Shown: positions 1 through 8,852 of the stretch, in pieces
How positions within the stretch are numbered: the first letter of the stretch is position 1
How the letters are laid out: every line of letters begins with the position of its first letter
Origin: Microtetraspora sp. NBRC 13810
GTDB lineage: Bacteria; Actinomycetota; Actinomycetes; Streptosporangiales; Streptosporangiaceae
DNA length: 64,000 nt
Direction: 5' to 3'
Assembly (NCBI RefSeq): GCF_030268685.1
Contig: NZ_BSRQ01000009.1
Location: forward strand, 62,001-126,000
Notes under the pieces: model-generated
The model's input: the letters and a program-made list of their open reading frames with translations, nothing else
Database searches by the model: none
Told to the model about the DNA's origin: nothing
Translations under genes and position numbers: made by a program

Positions 1-96
1 ACCCTCGACTGGGCGGGCAACACGCTGGTCACCATCGACGAGGACTACCGGATCACCGCCACGGTGGGCCCGCTGGAGTGTCAGGGCGCGTCCTAA
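1..96 (+). CDS. C-terminal fragment of an unidentified protein (cut by window start)
   Basis: An open frame runs from the first base to a TAA stop at 94-96, giving 31 residues that end in ECQGAS. The residues (DWAGNTLVTIDEDYRITA) look like an extracellular beta-strand-rich C-terminus, but no family can be named from so short a piece. Its stop overlaps the stop of the convergent polymerase gene by four bases. The rest of the gene lies outside the window. It could belong to the polysaccharide locus, but this is only inferred from position. Confidence 0.5.
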   Translation, partial: TLDWAGNTLVTIDEDYRITATVGPLECQGAS

Positions 97-1463
97 CGCG
101 TCCCGGCCGTGGCCGCCCCTGAGGCCGCCCCTGAGGCCGACGCAGTGGCCGACGCTGTGCGCAGCAGCGCGCCCGCGACGCCGATCAGCAGGAAGGACAG
201 GCCCGCCACCATCTTGAACGACATCAGGTCGAAGGTCGCCGCGCCGATGAGCGGCACGACCAGGCAGGCGGCGAGGGTGAGGCCGAGGTCGCGGGTCCCC
301 GCGTCGGCGCCGATACGGCGGGCCCGCAGCGCCGCGTAGATCGCCACCAGGAACGCCAGGACGAGCGTCGTGACGCCGATGTACCCGGTCTCCACGGTGG
401 ACAGGATGTACTGGTTGTCGAACACCTGGTGCTTGGGCGCGTACCAGGTGCCGGCGCCCCGGCCCAGCCACGGGTGCCTGGCGATCTCCTCGGCGGCCAC
501 GGCGTAGTCGTGCGTGCGGTAGCGGATGCTGTCGTCGTTGCCGGCGTTGGCGAACAGGCCGTAGAACGCGCCGAGCAGGCCGGGCGCCACCACCCTGATC
601 CCGGCGAGGAAGACGACCGCCACCACCAGCGTCTGGATCCGCCGCCGCGCCGGCCACCCGCACAGCAGCACCACGGCGACCCCGGCCAGGCCGAGCACCG
701 CCGAACGGGAGACGGAGAACATCAGCCCGGCCGCGACGAGCCCGGCGCACAGCCACCAGCGCAGCGCAGGCTCCCCGCGCTCCCGGGCCCGGAACCCGTA
801 GTACGCGGCGATCGGCAGGATCATCGCGCACAGCACGCCGAACTCGATCGGATGCGCCGCCGTCGAGGACACCCGGCGCAGCCCGGACCGTTCGATCACC
901 GCCGCGTCGTCGGAGATCGACCGCAGTCCCGGCAGGTCGAGGTACCGGGTCAGGTCGAGGTCCAGCAGGAACTGGAACGCCCCGACCAGCGCGATGACCG
1001 CCCCGCCCACGACGACGGTCCTGAGCAACCGGTCCAGCCGGTCCATGCCGCGCACCCCGTCGCACACCGCCAGCGCGAAGACGATGTTGGCCATGATCAG
1101 GATGAACGCGTGGTCGGCCAGGCCGAGTTCGTCGGCGGGCAGGTAGGCGTACGTGCCGTAGCCGTAGGTGGCGATCATGGCGACGGCGTGCACGAACAGC
1201 GCGGTGCGCACCGGGGTGCGTCCCTTGGCCAGGCCGAGCCGGTTGCTGAAGTGCGCGCACGCCCACATCAGGCCGAGGGCCAGGGCGATCGAGGAGGCCG
1301 GGGTGATGGACAGCGGCACGCCCTGGTAGACGAGCCTGGCGGGCAGCAGGAGCAGGGTCAGCGTCCACAGGGAGGCGATGGTGGCCGTGTCCGCCCGCTG
1401 CCGCGCCGCCGTACCCGGCCCGGCCAGGTCGGCCAGCTCTACCCGCCGCGTGACCACGCTCAC
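93..1463 (-). CDS. O-antigen polymerase/ligase-like membrane protein (Wzy family)
   Basis: This is a 456-residue polytopic membrane protein with about ten hydrophobic segments. Near the C-terminal third a large loop reads GRGAGTWYAPKHQVFDNQY and then ETGYIG, which fits the Wzy_C signature of O-antigen ligases and polymerases. Such proteins join lipid-linked repeat units on the outer face of the membrane. The GTG start at 1463 is chosen because its GTGA overlaps the stop of the upstream Wzz-like gene, a coupling used throughout this locus; a longer upstream reading would run through that gene. With a flippase, Wzz-like proteins and an initiating transferase nearby, the polymerase role is the best reading. 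Ligase activity cannot be excluded. Confidence 0.8.
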   Translation of the reverse strand: MSVVTRRVELADLAGPGTAARQRADTATIASLWTLTLLLLPARLVYQGVPLSITPASSIALALGLMWACAHFSNRLGLAKGRTPVRTALFVHAVAMIATYGYGTYAYLPADELGLADHAFILIMANIVFALAVCDGVRGMDRLDRLLRTVVVGGAVIALVGAFQFLLDLDLTRYLDLPGLRSISDDAAVIERSGLRRVSSTAAHPIEFGVLCAMILPIAAYYGFRARERGEPALRWWLCAGLVAAGLMFSVSRSAVLGLAGVAVVLLCGWPARRRIQTLVVAVVFLAGIRVVAPGLLGAFYGLFANAGNDDSIRYRTHDYAVAAEEIARHPWLGRGAGTWYAPKHQVFDNQYILSTVETGYIGVTTLVLAFLVAIYAALRARRIGADAGTRDLGLTLAACLVVPLIGAATFDLMSFKMVAGLSFLLIGVAGALLRTASATASASGAASGAATAGTR

Positions 1464-2197
1464 CGCCTCGACGCCGGCCACGCCGCCGGCCGCTCGTCGC
1501 CCGCGGCGTCCGGAGGCGGGGCGGGGGTGGGCGTGCGGGTGCGGCGGCGGGCGCGGCGGGCGTCGGCGAAGCTGTCGGCGGCGAAGGCCGCGCACAGGCT
1601 CGCCACGCCGCCGACGGCCACCGCCGCGGCGGCGGCGCGCATCTGACTGCCGCGCTGCGCCTGGGGTGCGGTCGGCGCAACCGTCTCCTTGACGACGATG
1701 TAGGTGGAAGCCGGGGCGTCCAGCTCCTTCTGGCGCTCGGTCAGCTCGGTCCTGGCGCGTTCCATCACCCGCAGGACGATCTCCCTGGCGCCCTCGGGCG
1801 ACCGGCTCTCGCTGCTGACGAACACGAACGGCCCGCTGGTCAGCGACTCCAGGTTGCTGCTGCCGTTGGTGACCTCGTAGGTCGTCGGCCCGCCCGGTAC
1901 CGCGCCCAGCTCCACCGCCACGTCCGGCGCGCTGAGCGACTGGATGAGGATCGACGCGGTCGTGCTGAGCCCCTCGTCGAAGTTGAGCAGCGGGTTGACC
2001 AGCGTGCCGGGCACCTCACCGTTGCCCGACTCGACGCCGCCGCTGGGCGGCGCGGTCAGCACCAGGACGGCGTGGGAGACGTAGGTCGTCGGAATGGACC
2101 GGTACACGGCCGCCGCCGCGGCGAGGGCCAGCGCGAACGCCGGAATCGTGACGTACCACCGGCGCAGCACGACGAGGACCGTCCCCCAGAAGTCCAT
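1460..2197 (-). CDS. Wzz-like polysaccharide chain-length determinant (copy 1)
   Basis: The protein has 245 residues and polysaccharide co-polymerase topology. A first membrane segment spans about residues 16-32, an extracytoplasmic domain follows, a second segment covers about 187-206, and a basic, Pro/Ala-rich cytoplasmic tail ends the protein. There is no Walker-type kinase domain. It is a paralogue of the protein at 3254-4147: both begin MDFW and share NPLL-F-GL-TTA-IL in the periplasmic part. Proteins of this type set the length of Wzy products, and this gene is translationally coupled to the Wzy-like polymerase. The ATG at 2197 follows an AGGAGA-like ribosome binding site. Confidence 0.75.
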   Translation of the reverse strand: MDFWGTVLVVLRRWYVTIPAFALALAAAAAVYRSIPTTYVSHAVLVLTAPPSGGVESGNGEVPGTLVNPLLNFDEGLSTTASILIQSLSAPDVAVELGAVPGGPTTYEVTNGSSNLESLTSGPFVFVSSESRSPEGAREIVLRVMERARTELTERQKELDAPASTYIVVKETVAPTAPQAQRGSQMRAAAAAVAVGGVASLCAAFAADSFADARRARRRTRTPTPAPPPDAAGDERPAAWPASRR

Positions 2198-2375
2198 GCG
2201 TCTCCTCTCCGGACCGATGGCGAGACACCGGCGTCCTCATCAGATCCATCGGGCCGCCGGATGGGCCGTTACCCGGGAGGCACGGGAGCGGCGGCGGCGT
2301 GTAACGCGTGGCCCGCCCGGTGCCGATAGTGACTACGGGGATCCTCGACGCCCCACAGATGGGAGCGCTCCGTCC

Positions 2376-3245
2376 ATGACCGAGCTGGCCGTCATCACGC
2401 CGACCCATGGGCCGGACGCGGAGCTCTTCGCCGAGCTGCACCGATCGGTGCTGGAGCACACCTCGGACGACACCGTGCACCACGTGATCATCTCGCCGGT
2501 GTGGCGGAAGGTCTTCCAGCGGTACGCCGGGCCGCGCTGCCGCGTCTGGACGTATCCCGAGCTGCTGCCCGGCAGCTACCTGCGGCTGGGGCCCCGCGGG
2601 CCGTGGGTGGACGCGCGCAGGCCGTGGCCGCCGGTGCGCGGCTGGGTGATGCAGCAGACGCTCAAACTGGCGCTCACCGCGCGGATGGACGCGGACGCCG
2701 TGCTGATCGCCGACTCCGACGTCGTGCTGGTCCGCCCGGTCCGGATGGAACGTTTCATGTCCGGCGGCCGGCCGCGGCTGTTCCGGGAGCCGAAGGGGGT
2801 CACCCCGGACATGGACCGGCACGTGCTGTGGCACCGGGTCTCCCGGGACATGCTCGGTCTGCCCCCGGCGCCGCCGCCCCCGCTGACCGACTACGTCACC
2901 CCGCTGAACTTCTGGGACCCCGCCGTCGCCCGCGCGCTGCAGGACAAGGTCGCCGAGATCGCCGGGCGGCCCTGGCTCGACGCGTTCAACGCCCGGCTGC
3001 ACATCTCGGAGTTCATGCTCTACGGCGTCTTCGCGGACGAGGTGCTGCCCGCCGCCGAGCGACCGGCGTCGGACAACACGCTGAGCCACAACAACTGGCA
3101 GCGGTCCCCGCTCAGCACGGAGGAGGCGGTCGCCTTCGCCGAGCGGCTCGGCCCCGGCGCGATCGCGATGATGATCTCGGCCAAGTCGCGGACCGGACCG
3201 GAGGCGCGGCAGGCCGCGATCCGGCGGTGTGCCGAGATCGCCTGA
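2376..3245 (+). CDS. DUF6492-type glycosyltransferase-like protein
   Basis: A 289-residue protein that begins TELAVITPTHGPD, a typical start of a nucleotide-sugar-binding fold. It carries a DxD-like motif (ADSD, about residues 112-115) after a hydrophobic strand. The pattern resembles the actinobacterial DUF6492 family of glycosyltransferase-like proteins found in polysaccharide loci; I assign it from memory of that family. The ATG at 2376 aligns with the start of the fold; a longer in-frame reading from 2094 would add unlikely low-complexity sequence. It is the only plus-strand gene in the first 13 kb and lies between the two Wzz-like genes. Donor and acceptor are unknown. Confidence 0.7.
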   Translation: MTELAVITPTHGPDAELFAELHRSVLEHTSDDTVHHVIISPVWRKVFQRYAGPRCRVWTYPELLPGSYLRLGPRGPWVDARRPWPPVRGWVMQQTLKLALTARMDADAVLIADSDVVLVRPVRMERFMSGGRPRLFREPKGVTPDMDRHVLWHRVSRDMLGLPPAPPPPLTDYVTPLNFWDPAVARALQDKVAEIAGRPWLDAFNARLHISEFMLYGVFADEVLPAAERPASDNTLSHNNWQRSPLSTEEAVAFAERLGPGAIAMMISAKSRTGPEARQAAIRRCAEIA

Positions 3246-3253
3246 CGGCCCGC

Positions 3254-4147
3254 TCATCCGGCGCCGACCTCGCCGTCCACCGGCGCCCGCCCGTTCATCC
3301 TGTCCACGGTGACGGGTCCTGGAGTGACGGGTTCGAGGGTGGCGGGTTCGAGGGTGGCGGGTTCGAGGGTGACGGCATCCGAGGCGGCGGGATCCGGGGC
3401 GGTGGATTCGGATGCCCGGTCATCGGCGTCGGGGTGCTCCTCCGGGTCCTGGGCGGGCGGGGTCCCGGGGTCGTCCGGCGCGTCCGCCGCCGCCCGCGCC
3501 CGCCGCGCGGCGGCCCGCATGACGAGTGCGTACCCGACGGCGATGCCCCCGGTGAGGACACCGGCGAAGGCGACGCCGGTCGCGGTCACCTTGTCCCCCA
3601 TGTCGGCCTTGGGGGTGGACACGGGCACCATCTGGGTGATCGCGATATAGGTGGACGGGGGTGCCTTGAGCTGCCGCTGACGGTCGGCCAGTTCCTGCTT
3701 CACCAGGGCCTGGGCGCCGGCCACCGTGTCCCGGACCACGGCGGGCGAGGTGCCGCCGGCCTCGATGTAGACGAAGGGGCCCTCCAGGCCGAGCAGGTTG
3801 GGGTTGGACCGGCCGTCGTCGATGGTGAGCGTGGTGGGACCGCCGTCGACGACGCCCAGCTTCGCCGCCACCTCGGGGGTGTTCATCGACAGGATGAGGA
3901 TACCCGCCGTGGTGCGCAGCCCGTCGCTGAACTGGAGCAGCGGGTTGGTCAGCCCCGGTGGCTGGTCGGGGTCCTGGGAGAGCGTCCCGCCGGTCGCCGG
4001 GGTGGTCAGCACGGAGGAGGTGCCCGCCGTGTACCGCGTCGGCACGACGAAGTAGGCCGCCGCCGCCGCGGCGAGCGCCAGCACGAACACGAGGGGGCCG
4101 ACCCGCCGGTGCCGGACGAGCCCCAGGACGGTCTTCCAGAAGTCCAT
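3254..4147 (-). CDS. Wzz-like polysaccharide chain-length determinant (copy 2) with repeat tail
   Basis: This 297-residue protein has membrane segments at about 17-35 and 187-210 flanking an extracytoplasmic domain, the layout of a polysaccharide co-polymerase. It is clearly paralogous to the 1460-2197 product. Its cytoplasmic tail is longer and acidic and ends in a pentapeptide repeat (ATLEP, about residues 259-280) encoded by 15-base tandem repeats. The ATG at 4147 has a good AGGGGG site eight bases upstream, so the in-frame extension to 4216 is not needed. Two co-polymerases in one locus could set two chain-length classes or serve two polymers; neither can be decided here. Confidence 0.72.
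   Translation of the reverse strand: MDFWKTVLGLVRHRRVGPLVFVLALAAAAAAYFVVPTRYTAGTSSVLTTPATGGTLSQDPDQPPGLTNPLLQFSDGLRTTAGILILSMNTPEVAAKLGVVDGGPTTLTIDDGRSNPNLLGLEGPFVYIEAGGTSPAVVRDTVAGAQALVKQELADRQRQLKAPPSTYIAITQMVPVSTPKADMGDKVTATGVAFAGVLTGGIAVGYALVMRAAARRARAAADAPDDPGTPPAQDPEEHPDADDRASESTAPDPAASDAVTLEPATLEPATLEPVTPGPVTVDRMNGRAPVDGEVGAG
3311..3385 (+). repeat. 15-bp in-frame tandem repeat in the Wzz-like gene
   Basis: Five 15-base units follow one another; the units at 3326-3340, 3341-3355 and 3356-3370 are nearly identical (core GGGTTCGAGGGT). They encode the pentapeptide ATLEP on the minus strand. Because 15 is a multiple of three, slippage would change the tail length without breaking the frame. 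Confidence 0.85.
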
Positions 4148-4241
4148 GTGCTCGCCCCCTGTCCGTGCCGGAGCGAGCCCGCGCCCCGGAACGTTCCGTG
4201 TGGTGAATCGGGCCACGACGGCCTCCCGTTACAGACGAAGA

Positions 4242-5471
4242 TCACGCCCGGCCGCCCCGCGACAGCCGTACCCGCAGCGCCGCGCGCAGGGCGGACCAGG
4301 ACCGGTGCCGCTGGAAGGGGATCTCGAAGAGGCCCGCGAAGACTCGGGCCACCAGCAGCGTGACCGGCACGGCCAGCGCCAGGGTGGCGAGGAAGAGCGG
4401 CAGGCCGGGTGCGATCCGCGGCGCGAGCACGAGCACGCTCAGCACCACGACGACCGGCGCGTGGGTCAGGTAGAGGCTGTAGGAGAAGGACCCCAGCGCG
4501 CGGACCGGCCGGCTGTCCAGCAACCGCACGAGTACGGCCGGCCGCCCGGTCGCGAGGCCGGCGAGCAGCAGCCCGACAGCCGGGCCGATCGCGAGGTCCA
4601 GCCAGAAGAACCGCTCCACCGCCCATTCCGTCCCGCGCACGGCGATCAAGGCGAGCGGCGGCAGCGCGGCGACCGGCGCGAGCAGGTGCCAGGGCACCCG
4701 CCGCCACCGGGCGCCCGCGGCGAGTACCCCGGCCGCGACCACGCCGAGCGCGAACAGCGCGGCGAACTGCGGGGTGAACCGCAGGAGCAGCCCGGCCGCC
4801 GGCACCACCGGCGCGAGCACGCCCACGACCGTCACCACGGCGGTGACCGCGGCCAGCATCACCACCGCGCCCGCCCGGCGCACGACCAGCAGCAGCACCG
4901 GGAAGACGAGGTAGAGCTGCGCCTCGACGGCGATGGACCACAGGGCGCCGTTCGGGCTCGGCGAGCCGAAGACGTCCTGGAGCAGCAGCCCGAAGACCAC
5001 GACCGACCGGGCGGTCGGCACCCCCTCGCCCGGCTGCGGGACCAGCGTCCACGCGATGACCAGGCTGAACGCCAGGGCGGCCCAGTAGGGCGGCAGGATG
5101 CGCCACGCCCGGCGCCGGGCGAACGCGCGCAGCCCGCCCAGCCGCATGCCGCGCCGCGCCGGCCCGGCGGCCAGCGAGAAGCCGGACAGCACGATGAAGA
5201 CGGCCACCGCGAAGTGCCCGTAGCCGAGCCAGGCAAGCCAGGCCGGCCCCGCCCCGGAGGGGAACCCCGGGAACGACATCAGCCAGCAGTGGTGCAGCAC
5301 CACGAACAACGCCGCGATCCCCCGCACCCCGTCGAGCCCGGCCAGCCTGCCGCCCGCCGCACCGGCCGCGGACACCCGGGCGACCGCCTCCCGCCCGGCG
5401 GGCTCGCCCGCCGCCGGACGGGCGCCATCGGTGTCCTCGGTCTCTCCGGGGGCCGGGGGCGGGGTGGTCAT
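4242..5471 (-). CDS. Acyltransferase 3 family membrane protein (OafA-like)
   Basis: A 409-residue polytopic protein with the diagnostic first-helix motif LDGVRGIAALFVVLHH (residues 46-61, including Arg50 and the His pair). About ten hydrophobic segments follow, as in membrane O-acyltransferases of the acyltransferase_3 family. Such enzymes add acetyl or other acyl groups to sugars of surface glycans. The first 40 residues are a Pro/Ala/Glu-rich cytoplasmic tail. The ATG at 5471 overlaps the stop of the GT2 gene as ATGA, placing it in that operon. Acyl donor and acceptor sugar are not visible. Confidence 0.85.
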   Translation of the reverse strand: MTTPPPAPGETEDTDGARPAAGEPAGREAVARVSAAGAAGGRLAGLDGVRGIAALFVVLHHCWLMSFPGFPSGAGPAWLAWLGYGHFAVAVFIVLSGFSLAAGPARRGMRLGGLRAFARRRAWRILPPYWAALAFSLVIAWTLVPQPGEGVPTARSVVVFGLLLQDVFGSPSPNGALWSIAVEAQLYLVFPVLLLVVRRAGAVVMLAAVTAVVTVVGVLAPVVPAAGLLLRFTPQFAALFALGVVAAGVLAAGARWRRVPWHLLAPVAALPPLALIAVRGTEWAVERFFWLDLAIGPAVGLLLAGLATGRPAVLVRLLDSRPVRALGSFSYSLYLTHAPVVVVLSVLVLAPRIAPGLPLFLATLALAVPVTLLVARVFAGLFEIPFQRHRSWSALRAALRVRLSRGGRA

Positions 5472-6376
5472 GGACGCCGCGAGAGGTCGGCGCGCAGGAC
5501 GCGGTCGGCGGCGAGGCGGGCGAGCTTGCGGCCCCGGTGGGTGAGGGTGCGCCGCTGGCGGCGGGCGTACATGCGGAGCACCTCGGCGCGGGCCCGCCGT
5601 ACCTGGTCCTCGGTGAGGCCGGCCTCGCGCAGCCAGCGCAGCATCTCCAGGCACTGGAGGGTGTTGGACGCGTGCGCCTGCCAGGCCGGCACGCCCAGGC
5701 GGCGGGCCACGAGCCGGATGCGCTCCTCCTTCACGTTGCGATGGGCGAGCACCTCGGGCACGTGACCCCACGGCCCGGCGAGCGCCAGCTTGGCCGCGAA
5801 CACCTCGTCCTCGCGCAGCATGTTGCGCCGGGAGATGGCGACGACGGGGGCGCGCCGCATCATCCCGTAGAGGGGGTCGATGTGGAGGTGGCTCTCGTTG
5901 AGCATGCGGAGCATCTCGGCGAAGCGTGCGACCGGGTCGTCCGAGCGCAGCCGGGTGCCGGTGTAGGCGCCGGTCCTGGTGGTGCCGCGCGGATCGGTGT
6001 AGGCGACCTGGGTGGTCACCAGGATGAGCCGGGCGTCGTCGGCGAACGCCGCCAGGGAGCGGGAGACGCAGGTGGGCGCGAGCCGGTCGTCGTCGCCCAT
6101 CCAGCGCAGGAAGGCGCCGGTGGCCAGCCGGGCGGAGAAGACGAAGTTGCCGAGCAGGCCGACGTTCGCCGGGTGCCGGTGGTAGACGATCCGGTCGTCG
6201 CCCGCGGCCAGCTCGCGGCAGAGCTCCTCGGTGCCGTCCGTGGAGGCGTTGTCGGAGATCACGAGTTCCAGGCGTTCGTGGTCCTGGGCCAGGACCGAGC
6301 GGACCGCCTTCTCCAGCCGGGCCGCGCCGTTGCGCACCGGGAGCGCGACGGAGACCAGCGAGTCGGAGCCGGGCAT
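5468..6376 (-). CDS. Family 2 glycosyltransferase
   Basis: A 302-residue GT-A glycosyltransferase. It opens with SVALPVRNGA, carries SDNASTDGT at residues 41-49 (nucleotide binding) and has MGDDD at 93-97, matching the metal-binding DxD. The C-terminal third is Arg-rich and lacks membrane helices, so the enzyme probably works at the cytoplasmic face on lipid-linked intermediates. Its ATG overlaps the stop of the flippase gene (TGATG), and its own stop overlaps the acyltransferase start. Sugar specificity cannot be read from sequence. Confidence 0.88.
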   Translation of the reverse strand: MPGSDSLVSVALPVRNGAARLEKAVRSVLAQDHERLELVISDNASTDGTEELCRELAAGDDRIVYHRHPANVGLLGNFVFSARLATGAFLRWMGDDDRLAPTCVSRSLAAFADDARLILVTTQVAYTDPRGTTRTGAYTGTRLRSDDPVARFAEMLRMLNESHLHIDPLYGMMRRAPVVAISRRNMLREDEVFAAKLALAGPWGHVPEVLAHRNVKEERIRLVARRLGVPAWQAHASNTLQCLEMLRWLREAGLTEDQVRRARAEVLRMYARRQRRTLTHRGRKLARLAADRVLRADLSRRP

Positions 6377-7863
6377 CAGGTGTCCTTCCTTCCTGCGGGC
6401 CGCACGAGCCGAGCGGACTCTCCTGCGAGCCGGGCGAGGGTCTGCCGGGGTACCACCACCACGGCGTAGGCGAGCACGCCCGCGCCGCCCGCCACGCACA
6501 GCGTGACCAGGGCGGGCCCGGCCACCAGCACGCCGAGTGGCAGCATCACCGCCGCGGCGACGACGCCGCCGAGCAGCGGGCGGACCAGGCCGGGCAGCAC
6601 GGGCCCCAGCGGCACGCCGGCCCGGTGCAGGGCGGCGGCGGCGAGCGGCAGCGCGACCAGCACGGCGACCAGGGCGTGCCCGACGGCCGCGCCGCGGATG
6701 CCGTCCACCCGGGTGCCGACGAGCAGGGCGGGCACCAGGGCCAGCGCCCAGCCCAGGTTGAGCCAGACCGTGGCCCGGGTCGCGCCGAGCGAGATGAGGA
6801 TGTCGCAGGCGAGCGCGGTCAGCATGCGCACCACCATGAGCACGGCCAGCCAGGGCAGCACCGCCGCCGCGGGCGCCCACTTGGCCCCGTAGAGCGCGAC
6901 GAACGGCCCGGCCAGCGCGGCCATCGCCACCGCGATCGGCAGCACCAGGGCGACCAGCGGCGGCACCGACCGCCGCACCCCTTCGGCCACCGAATCCGAC
7001 TCCTCCTCGGCCAGCCGGGAGAAACTCGGGATGGACACGTACCGTACGGCGGTGCCGACGAGGCCGGGCACCCAGCTCGACACGTTGAAGGCGAGCAGGT
7101 AGTAGCCGAGCGCGACCGTGCCGAGGGCGCCGCCGACGATGATGTAGTCGGCGTTGAGCAGCACCGACTCGATGCCCAGGCTGGCGGCGAGCGGCACGCC
7201 GAAGCGCAGCAGCCGCCCGGCGACCGCCCGGTCCAGCCCCACCCGCACCGGCACCCTCGCCCCGGCGAGGACGAGCACCCCGGTGACCGCGGCGGCGGCG
7301 AGCTGTCCCCACGCGAAGCTGTAGGGACCGGCGCCGTTCGCGGCGAGGGTGATGGCGACGCCGGCGTTCACGCAGAAGCCCGCCATGTTGGCCATGGTGA
7401 GCAGGTCGTGCCTGAACTCGCGCATCAGGGCCGCGCTGCGCACGGCGGTCAGGCCGTCGATGAGGATCACGACGGTGAGCAGCCGGACCACCGGCGTGGC
7501 GTCCTCGCCGCCGGCGAGGGCGGCGAAGCCGGGCGCGGCGAACCAGAAGATCCCGTAGACGGCGACGCTGAACCCGACGGCCATGACGGTCGCGGTGGGC
7601 GCCATCTCCTCCAGCCGGCCCCGCCACTGCACGGTGGCCGCGATGATGCCGACGTCGTTGACGTGCATGACGAACGCCGTGGCGGCCAGCGCGATGGCGT
7701 AGAGGCCGAAGTCCTCCGGGGCGAGCAGGCGGGCGAGCACCAGGCCCATGACGAAGGAGCCCGCCTTCGTCACCAGCGTGCCCACCAGGCTCCAGCGCAG
7801 CCCGCGGCCCGCTTTACGCCCGATCGTGGCGACCGGTGAACCAGTGTCCGCCTCCCCGTCCAT
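6376..7863 (-). CDS. Wzx-type polysaccharide flippase (oligosaccharide flippase family)
   Basis: A 495-residue polytopic protein with about 12-14 hydrophobic segments. The N-terminus (GRKAGRGLRWSLVGTLVTKA, then ARLLAPEDFGLYAIALA) is typical of the MOP/PST flippases that move undecaprenyl-linked repeat units across the membrane. Length matches the family. It is followed at once by the GT2 gene (TGATG overlap) and preceded, two bases away, by the cysteine-module gene. With the Wzy-like and Wzz-like proteins it completes a Wzx/Wzy export route. Confidence 0.88.
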   Translation of the reverse strand: MDGEADTGSPVATIGRKAGRGLRWSLVGTLVTKAGSFVMGLVLARLLAPEDFGLYAIALAATAFVMHVNDVGIIAATVQWRGRLEEMAPTATVMAVGFSVAVYGIFWFAAPGFAALAGGEDATPVVRLLTVVILIDGLTAVRSAALMREFRHDLLTMANMAGFCVNAGVAITLAANGAGPYSFAWGQLAAAAVTGVLVLAGARVPVRVGLDRAVAGRLLRFGVPLAASLGIESVLLNADYIIVGGALGTVALGYYLLAFNVSSWVPGLVGTAVRYVSIPSFSRLAEEESDSVAEGVRRSVPPLVALVLPIAVAMAALAGPFVALYGAKWAPAAAVLPWLAVLMVVRMLTALACDILISLGATRATVWLNLGWALALVPALLVGTRVDGIRGAAVGHALVAVLVALPLAAAALHRAGVPLGPVLPGLVRPLLGGVVAAAVMLPLGVLVAGPALVTLCVAGGAGVLAYAVVVVPRQTLARLAGESARLVRPAGRKDT

Positions 7864-7865
7864 CG

Positions 7866-8852
7866 TCAGCGCGTCTCCCCGGCCTGCTCGCCGACCCGTT
7901 CCAGCCAGATCTCACGCCAGAACGGGACGAAGGCGCGCGGGCAGTTGGCGCTGTAGACGCCGGCGCAGTAGATGTCCTCCAGGACGATGCACGGGTTCTT
8001 CATCTCCAGCATGCGGCCGGTGCGCTCGTCCAGGCAGCGTTCGACCCGCGAGCTGACCCGGGCGGTGCGGCCGCAGTACCGGGCCATCTCCTCCTCGAAG
8101 CCCATGCCGCGGTTGAGCAGCCGATCGTTCAGCGTGTCGAGGATCTCCTCCTTGGACTTGACCCTGACCAGCTCGCCGGGTTTGAGGTCGAGCGTGCCGG
8201 TGGGGGTGGTGGCGCCCGCGCGGCCCCGGACGAACCCCCAGCGGGCCCCGCCCCTGATCTGCAACCACCGGGGCAACACCCGCTTGGCGGCGTCCTGGTA
8301 GCGGTTGAACAGGCCGACGAGGAAGGACCGCAGCACCGCGAGCACGCCCGCGTTGCCCGTGCGCACATCCGTGACGTACTGCCGGACGTCCTTGAACGGC
8401 AGGCAGACCGGCGCGGCGCGGAGCAGTTCGGTGGCCTGGCAGGAGTAGCGCTCCTCGCCGTCGGGGCCGGGGTCCTTCCTGGTGGAGATCTGCAGCAGCA
8501 CCGGGACGGGCGCGGTGGCGGGCCGCGGCGCGGGGACGGGGTCGGCCGGGTCGACGCGTTTGAGCCACGCCTCCTTCCAGTAGAGCGAGCACGCGGTCTG
8601 GCAGCCGCCGTGCTGCTGCCCGTCGCACCGGGCGCCGGTCAGGTGCACGGCGGACTCCATCCGGCGCATGCCGGTGCGCTCGATGGTGTCGCACAGCTTG
8701 TGCGCGACCTTATGCACGGTCATCCGCTGCCCGCAGAACCGCAACATCTCCGGCATGAAGGGCAGGTTCTCCAGCTCGCCCTTCTCGTCCAGCGTGGCCA
8801 GGATCTCGGCCTCGCCGAGCACCTCGACCAGGTCTCCCACCCGCAGGCTCAT
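7866..8852 (-). CDS. Unrecognised protein with two four-cysteine modules
   Basis: I do not recognise a named family for this 328-residue soluble protein. It contains an internal duplication: residues about 5-100 and 225-320 share GDLV/GELV, EIL-TL, M-R-F/Y-CG and a closing W-E-WL-RV. The shared cysteines are C40/C260, C54/C273, C76/C296 and C84/C304, the last two spaced C-x7-C in both copies. The linker (101-224) has two further cysteines and a basic segment. The pattern suggests metal or iron-sulfur binding, but this is inference. The ATG at 8852 overlaps the stop of the DUF4910 gene (ATGA), so the two are probably made together. It lies inside the polysaccharide operon. Confidence 0.75.
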   Translation of the reverse strand: MSLRVGDLVEVLGEAEILATLDEKGELENLPFMPEMLRFCGQRMTVHKVAHKLCDTIERTGMRRMESAVHLTGARCDGQQHGGCQTACSLYWKEAWLKRVDPADPVPAPRPATAPVPVLLQISTRKDPGPDGEERYSCQATELLRAAPVCLPFKDVRQYVTDVRTGNAGVLAVLRSFLVGLFNRYQDAAKRVLPRWLQIRGGARWGFVRGRAGATTPTGTLDLKPGELVRVKSKEEILDTLNDRLLNRGMGFEEEMARYCGRTARVSSRVERCLDERTGRMLEMKNPCIVLEDIYCAGVYSANCPRAFVPFWREIWLERVGEQAGETR

